From contig CAMWKN010000036.1 in NCBI GenBank assembly GCA_947174825.1, positions 1-8,775 of the forward strand: a stretch of 8,775 bases of DNA. Direction: 5' to 3'. Position 1 is the stretch's first letter; each line of letters starts with the position of its first letter. The position numbers and the translations under genes were made by a program. Source of the stretch: an uncultured Clostridium sp. Lineage in GTDB: Bacteria; Bacillota_A; Clostridia; Lachnospirales; Lachnospiraceae. Positions 6,336-8,775 of this stretch are shown in pieces. The notes below the pieces were generated by a model that was not told the origin of the DNA, did no database searches, and worked only from the letters and a program-made list of their open reading frames with translations.

Positions 6336-7724
6336 TTAATGGCGTATCACATTAGCATATTCATCTCTGCGAAATTCCCGCCACACCATAACAACCGTAA
6401 CAACTGCAGCGAGAGCATCTGCGATGGGACCCGCATACATGATTCCATCAATTCCGGCATAAATGGGAATCAAAATAAGCAAAGGCAAGAGAAAAATTAT
6501 CTGTCTGGTCAGTGACAAAAAAGTTCCCCGTTTTGGTTTGCCAATTGCTGTAAAAAAATTAGAACTAATAGGTTGCAAACAATTTAGAAAGGTACAAAAC
6601 AGAAAAACATGGAAATAATTGATTGCAAAGCGAAAGTATTCCTCGGAACCATTTCCAAAAATGGAAATAATTTGTCTGGGTGCAAACTGAAACAAAGAAA
6701 AGGCAGTCAATGCCAATACAAATCCACATCCTATCGCAAATTGATAGGCTTCCCGTACTCTGCGGTACTGTTTTGCACCATAATTGAAACTGATAATCGG
6801 CTGCAATCCCTGTGAAATTCCGATAATAAAAGACATAAATACCTGATTTACCTTAGTAATGATCCCAGCACAGGCAATCGGCACTGCTTCCCCATAAACC
6901 GAGCGCAAACCATAATATTTCAGCGATTTATTCATGACAATCTGCACCAGCATCATAGCCAGCTGATTACTACAAGGTGCCATCCCCAGAGTAACAATAC
7001 GGATCAGAACCGCCCCCTGAAGTTTCAAATGTCTGGGGCATATTTTTACTGTACGGCAATGACTTAAAAACCAAAGTGTCATTCCACCAGACAGAAACTG
7101 CCCCACAATGGTGGCAATGGCAGCCCCCTCCATCCCCATCTTCAAAACAGACACAAATAAAGCATCCAGAAACACATTAAGCACTGCGCCGAACAGGTTG
7201 CAAAGCATACTAATTGTGGGACGGCCATCCGCTCGGATCAAATGACCTCCTCCAGTGGTGACAATCAAGAAAGGAAAGCCCCAAGCCACAATACCGGTAT
7301 AAGACCTGGCATAATGCAGCACATTATCCGGAGAACCAAAAAAATGTAACATGTGATCCAGAAAAAACTGTGTAACAATACATAAAACCACACCGCAGCT
7401 AAACAACATAAGCAAGGCATTGCCAAGATAATATACTGCCTGTTTCTTCTCTCCCCTTCCCATTGATATATTAAAAGCAGAAGCTCCTCCGACACCAAAC
7501 AAAAGCGCAATTGCCACGCAGGAAATTGACAGCGGAAAGGAAATGTTCGTTGCCGCATTCCCCAATTCTCCCACGTTGTTGCCAATAAAAAATTGATCAA
7601 CAATGTTGTACAGTGACCCAACCAACATAGCAATAATGCTGGGTATGGCAAACTGGAACAAAAGCTGGTTGACTGGCTCTGTCCCCAGTGGATTCGTCAT
7701 ATTCTTTTTTGTCTTATCACTCAT
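6336..7724 (-). CDS. MATE-family multidrug/metabolite efflux transporter (MepA-like)
   Basis: The product has 462 residues from the ATG at 7724. The frame also has an ATG at 7742, but the purine-rich GGAGG lies between the two and is correctly spaced only for the inner one. The protein is mostly hydrophobic with the 12 helices expected of MATE transporters, arranged as two homologous halves. Recognisable segments are YNIVDQFFIGN (39-49), GHLIRADGRPT (160-170) with AVLNVFLDALF behind it, the second-half counterpart GISQGLQPIISFNYGA (302-317), and FFTAIGKPKRG (390-400). Members export cationic compounds or metabolites by Na+ or H+ antiport; the substrate cannot be read from sequence. The upstream region holds a palindromic site overlapping a possible promoter, suggesting repressor control. 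The 3' end converges on spmB with 7 bases between the stop codons. Confidence 0.94.
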   Translation of the reverse strand: MSDKTKKNMTNPLGTEPVNQLLFQFAIPSIIAMLVGSLYNIVDQFFIGNNVGELGNAATNISFPLSISCVAIALLFGVGGASAFNISMGRGEKKQAVYYLGNALLMLFSCGVVLCIVTQFFLDHMLHFFGSPDNVLHYARSYTGIVAWGFPFLIVTTGGGHLIRADGRPTISMLCNLFGAVLNVFLDALFVSVLKMGMEGAAIATIVGQFLSGGMTLWFLSHCRTVKICPRHLKLQGAVLIRIVTLGMAPCSNQLAMMLVQIVMNKSLKYYGLRSVYGEAVPIACAGIITKVNQVFMSFIIGISQGLQPIISFNYGAKQYRRVREAYQFAIGCGFVLALTAFSLFQFAPRQIISIFGNGSEEYFRFAINYFHVFLFCTFLNCLQPISSNFFTAIGKPKRGTFLSLTRQIIFLLPLLILIPIYAGIDGIMYAGPIADALAAVVTVVMVWREFRRDEYANVIRH

Positions 7725-7732
7725 CGGCTCAT

Positions 7733-7737
7733 CCTCC
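7733..7737 (-). promoter_or_regulatory. Ribosome binding site that decides the MATE gene start
   Basis: The minus strand reads GGAGG, 8 bases before the ATG at 7724. It lies inside the codons that would follow an ATG at 7742, so the shorter reading is preferred. Ribosomes finishing the small upstream frame (stop at 7742-7744) would arrive right at this site. Confidence 0.75.
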
Positions 7738-7741
7738 ACCA

Positions 7742-7885
7742 TTATTCTATCATCTTGACTAGTGTTTCCATATACTCCTTCTCATCCATCATATCCGTTC
7801 GTGCAAAGACAAGCACTACTATGCTCATTTTATCATATTGAGTCAATGACTCAAACAACTTTTCGAATTCATGCAAAACTTCCAT
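7742..7885 (-). CDS. Possible small protein (47 residues) just upstream of the MATE gene
   Basis: A minus-strand frame runs from an ATG at 7883-7885 to a TAA at 7742-7744. The predicted peptide looks protein-like: a charged amphipathic start (MEVLHEFEKLFESLTQYDK), a short hydrophobic strand (SIVVLVFA, 21-28) and an acidic helical end (MMDEKEYMETLVKMIE). The stop codon lies 17 bases before the MATE start, so translation could be coupled. Against it, no ribosome binding site precedes the ATG, the frame is open for only 12 codons upstream, and a promoter plus operator for the MATE gene can be read inside it. It might instead be the tail of a lost regulator gene. I do not recognise the family. 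Confidence 0.35.
   Translation of the reverse strand: MEVLHEFEKLFESLTQYDKMSIVVLVFARTDMMDEKEYMETLVKMIE
7827..7854 (-). promoter_or_regulatory. Possible MATE gene promoter with an overlapping palindromic operator
   Basis: On the minus strand TTGAGT (7849-7854), 16 bases and TAAAAT (7827-7832) form a fair sigma-A promoter, with a start near 7820 and a leader of about 95 bases. A perfect 17-base palindrome (TTGAGTCA-T-TGACTCAA on the minus strand; 7838-7854) covers the -35 box and half the spacer. That is the usual place for a dimeric repressor of the MarR or TetR type, which often control efflux genes. No regulator gene is in the window. Confidence 0.45.
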
Positions 7886-7954
7886 ATCATTTTTAATGAA
7901 AATATTATTAGATCTTATCTTTCATTAACCACAAAACCCTTAAACTTCCTACCG

Positions 7955-7983
7955 TTGCAATAAAATACCAGCTGTGATATATT
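7955..7983 (+). promoter_or_regulatory. Extended -10 promoter of the NusG-domain-II gene
   Basis: TTGCAA (7955-7960), 17 bases and TATATT (7978-7983), with TG one base upstream of the -10 (7975-7976), make a strong sigma-A-type promoter. Transcription should start near 7990, leaving a leader of about 100 bases before the ATG at 8090. That leader has no obvious hairpin, riboswitch or convincing leader peptide. Confidence 0.7.
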
Positions 7984-8089
7984 CAAAATTAACTATTATG
8001 TGGAAGATTTTTGGCAGATACAATCAGAAAACAGACAAGCTGTAATAATCAAAAATCCAAAAAGGAATGAAAAAGGATAAAATAATAAT

Positions 8090-8464
8090 ATGAAAAAACA
8101 AGACTTTATTTTGATCGGCATCCTACTTTTAATCGGCATTGCATTACTGGCAGGTTATCGCCTATGGTATCATGACTCTGGTGGAGCTGTAGAGATTACC
8201 ATTGACGGAGAATTGTACCAGACACTTTCTCTCTCAAAAAATGCTACCATCCAGCTTCCTGCTGGAAACGGCAGCAATACTCTCTCCATCCAAAACGGTG
8301 TCGCTGATATGACAGATGCTGATTGCCCGGATCAGCTCTGCGTGAAACAGAAAGCTATCAGCCACACCGGAGAAACTCTGGTCTGTCTGCCGCATAAGAT
8401 CGTGGTAAAAGTAACAAACAGTAGCGACGAGGCGGAAGATGCTCCAGATGGAGTAGCACATTAG
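8090..8464 (+). CDS. Membrane-anchored NusG domain II-containing protein
   Basis: The 124-residue product begins with a short basic segment and one hydrophobic helix (6-23), a signal anchor that should place the rest outside the cell. Residues about 33-109 match the NusG domain II family found as small stand-alone proteins in Firmicutes. It has beta-rich segments AVEITIDGELYQTLSLS (33-49) and NTLSIQNGVADM (63-74), then the cysteine signature DCPDQLCVKQ (78-87) and TLVCLPHKIVVKV (96-108), with cysteines at 79, 84 and 99. The last 15 residues are acidic and probably disordered. The function is unknown. Such genes often sit next to a Gx-transporter or FMN-dependent extracytoplasmic redox genes, but here the gene appears to be alone. 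The ATG is 12 bases after AAAAGGA (8071-8077), a slightly long spacing. It does not encode transcription factor NusG itself, as the N-terminal NGN domain is absent. Confidence 0.85.
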   Translation: MKKQDFILIGILLLIGIALLAGYRLWYHDSGGAVEITIDGELYQTLSLSKNATIQLPAGNGSNTLSIQNGVADMTDADCPDQLCVKQKAISHTGETLVCLPHKIVVKVTNSSDEAEDAPDGVAH

Positions 8465-8486
8465 CAAAGAGTTTTAACGTAAAAAA

Positions 8487-8518
8487 TCGGCAGATCCCAT
8501 CAGGACAGGATCTACCGA
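8487..8518 (-). terminator. Rho-independent terminator of the unrecognised right-end gene
   Basis: Arms 8487-8497 and 8508-8518 enclose a 10-base loop. In the minus transcript all 11 pairs form (one is a U-G wobble) and six U follow (8481-8486). In the plus transcript the same position is a C-A mismatch and no U-run follows, so the NusG-domain-II gene gets little termination from it. Confidence 0.85.
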
Positions 8519-8532
8519 CTACATTATTCCCA

Positions 8533-8739
8533 TTAATAATAATAATTAAATAACATCCCACTATAGAAAGAAGTGGTATAAGAGAATCCAATGGGCGGCT
8601 TACTGGTATCCGGATAATTAACCAGTATTTTATCCACGTACTCCATCGGATCCACCTTGATGGCATTGGTCTTGGACTGCATTCTCACGCTCAACACGGA
8701 ACCTTCGCCCAGTAATTTCTGATAATCTCCCTCCATGGC
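8533..8739 (-). CDS. Unrecognised protein, C-terminal fragment (5' end lost at contig end)
   Basis: The native part encodes 68 residues ending in TAA at 8533-8535; the frame is open to the right edge. The visible sequence includes LLGEGSVLSVRMQSKTNAIK, then VDPMEYVDKILVNYPDTSKP, and ends SFYSGMLFNYYY; the three Tyr come from a TAT run. It looks like a folded soluble or secreted domain, but I do not recognise the family. The frame also continues through the adapter-like bases 8740-8772, adding the tell-tale residues VYKRQ; those are not biological and are excluded. A terminator lies 15 bases downstream of the stop, and the gene converges on the NusG-domain-II gene. Confidence 0.7.
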   Translation of the reverse strand, partial: AMEGDYQKLLGEGSVLSVRMQSKTNAIKVDPMEYVDKILVNYPDTSKPPIGFSYTTSFYSGMLFNYYY

Positions 8740-8775
8740 CTGTCGCTTATACACATATGACGCTGCCGACGAATA
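8740..8775 (-). other. Sequencing adapter contamination (Illumina Nextera Read 1 adapter with Tn5 mosaic end)
   Basis: The minus strand of 8740-8772 matches the Nextera Read 1 adapter, TCGTCGGCAGCGTC followed by the Tn5 mosaic end AGATGTGTATAAGAGACAG, at 31 of 33 positions. The differences are at 8757 and 8745. The first 14 bases are identical. The remaining three bases (8773-8775) would be the start of an i5 index in the usual adapter order. These bases are not part of the organism. Confidence 0.95.

Noticed and set aside
7265..7651. A 128-codon minus-strand frame inside the MATE gene
   Set aside because: It is out of frame within a clear transporter gene on the same strand and consists of frame-shifted hydrophobic codons.
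7998..8045. A 15-codon frame (MWKIFGRYNQKTDKL) in the leader of the NusG-domain-II gene
   Set aside because: There is no ribosome binding site, it begins only a few bases after the predicted transcript start, and there is no attenuator hairpin or regulatory codon run after it.
8067..8093. An eight-codon leader frame whose TGA overlaps the ATG of the NusG-domain-II gene
   Set aside because: Its only purine-rich site abuts its own ATG with no spacing, and the peptide is low-complexity; more likely the AAAAGGA at 8071-8077 serves the real gene.
1..8739. CRISPR arrays, insertion sequences, phage genes or attachment sites
   Set aside because: No regularly spaced repeats, transposase-like frames, terminal inverted repeats or integrase motifs were seen; the tRNA-Leu shows no duplicated 3' end nearby. 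The Tn5-like end at 8740-8758 is library adapter, not a mobile element.
8752..8754. A GTG at 8754 as the start of the right-end gene, giving a protein beginning MYKRQ
   Set aside because: Those codons are adapter sequence; the native frame is a truncated C-terminal fragment ending at 8739.

Overview
The window reads as a fragment of a Firmicutes genome, most likely a motile, spore-forming member of the Clostridia and plausibly Lachnospiraceae. This is inferred from moderate-to-low G+C, strong AGGAGG-type ribosome binding sites, TATAAT-type promoters, a spore maturation gene (spmB), a chemoreceptor, a YesN-type AraC response regulator and a NusG-domain-II protein. No species can be named from the sequence alone.

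Left part (1-3870). The window opens inside the 3' end of a hybrid sensor kinase gene on the plus strand: the end of a receiver domain, an HPt domain and a small duplicated helical tail. It meets, head to head across a bidirectional terminator (733-778), a minus-strand transcription unit. That unit runs from a good sigma-A-type promoter (3670-3698) through a methyl-accepting chemotaxis protein (1863-3602) into a secreted CapA-like metallophosphatase (785-1846), with only 16 bases between the two genes. Upstream of it is a self-contained tRNA-Leu(UAG) gene with its own promoter and terminator.

Middle part (4002-6328). A minus-strand receiver-AraC response regulator has no visible partner kinase. 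It is followed by an A/T-rich stretch of about 200 bases that may hold a decayed gene end, and then by spmB on the plus strand, which starts at TTG and has no spmA beside it.

Right part (6336-8739). A minus-strand MATE-family efflux gene converges on spmB with 7 bases between the stop codons. Upstream of it is a region that can be read either as a 47-codon gene or as a promoter carrying a 17-bp palindromic operator. Divergently, a strong extended -10 promoter drives a short membrane-anchored NusG-domain-II protein. The last gene is an unrecognised minus-strand 3' fragment with its own terminator.

The most consequential observation concerns data quality. Bases 8740-8772 match the Illumina Nextera Read 1 adapter at 31 of 33 positions. 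The right end of the window is therefore almost certainly a contig end with residual adapter, and biological sequence stops at about 8739. I found no CRISPR array, insertion sequence, phage gene or clearly novel defence or biosynthetic system. The most interesting biological points are the chemoreceptor-CapA operon, the duplicated tail of the hybrid kinase and the overlapping small-ORF/operator region upstream of the MATE gene.
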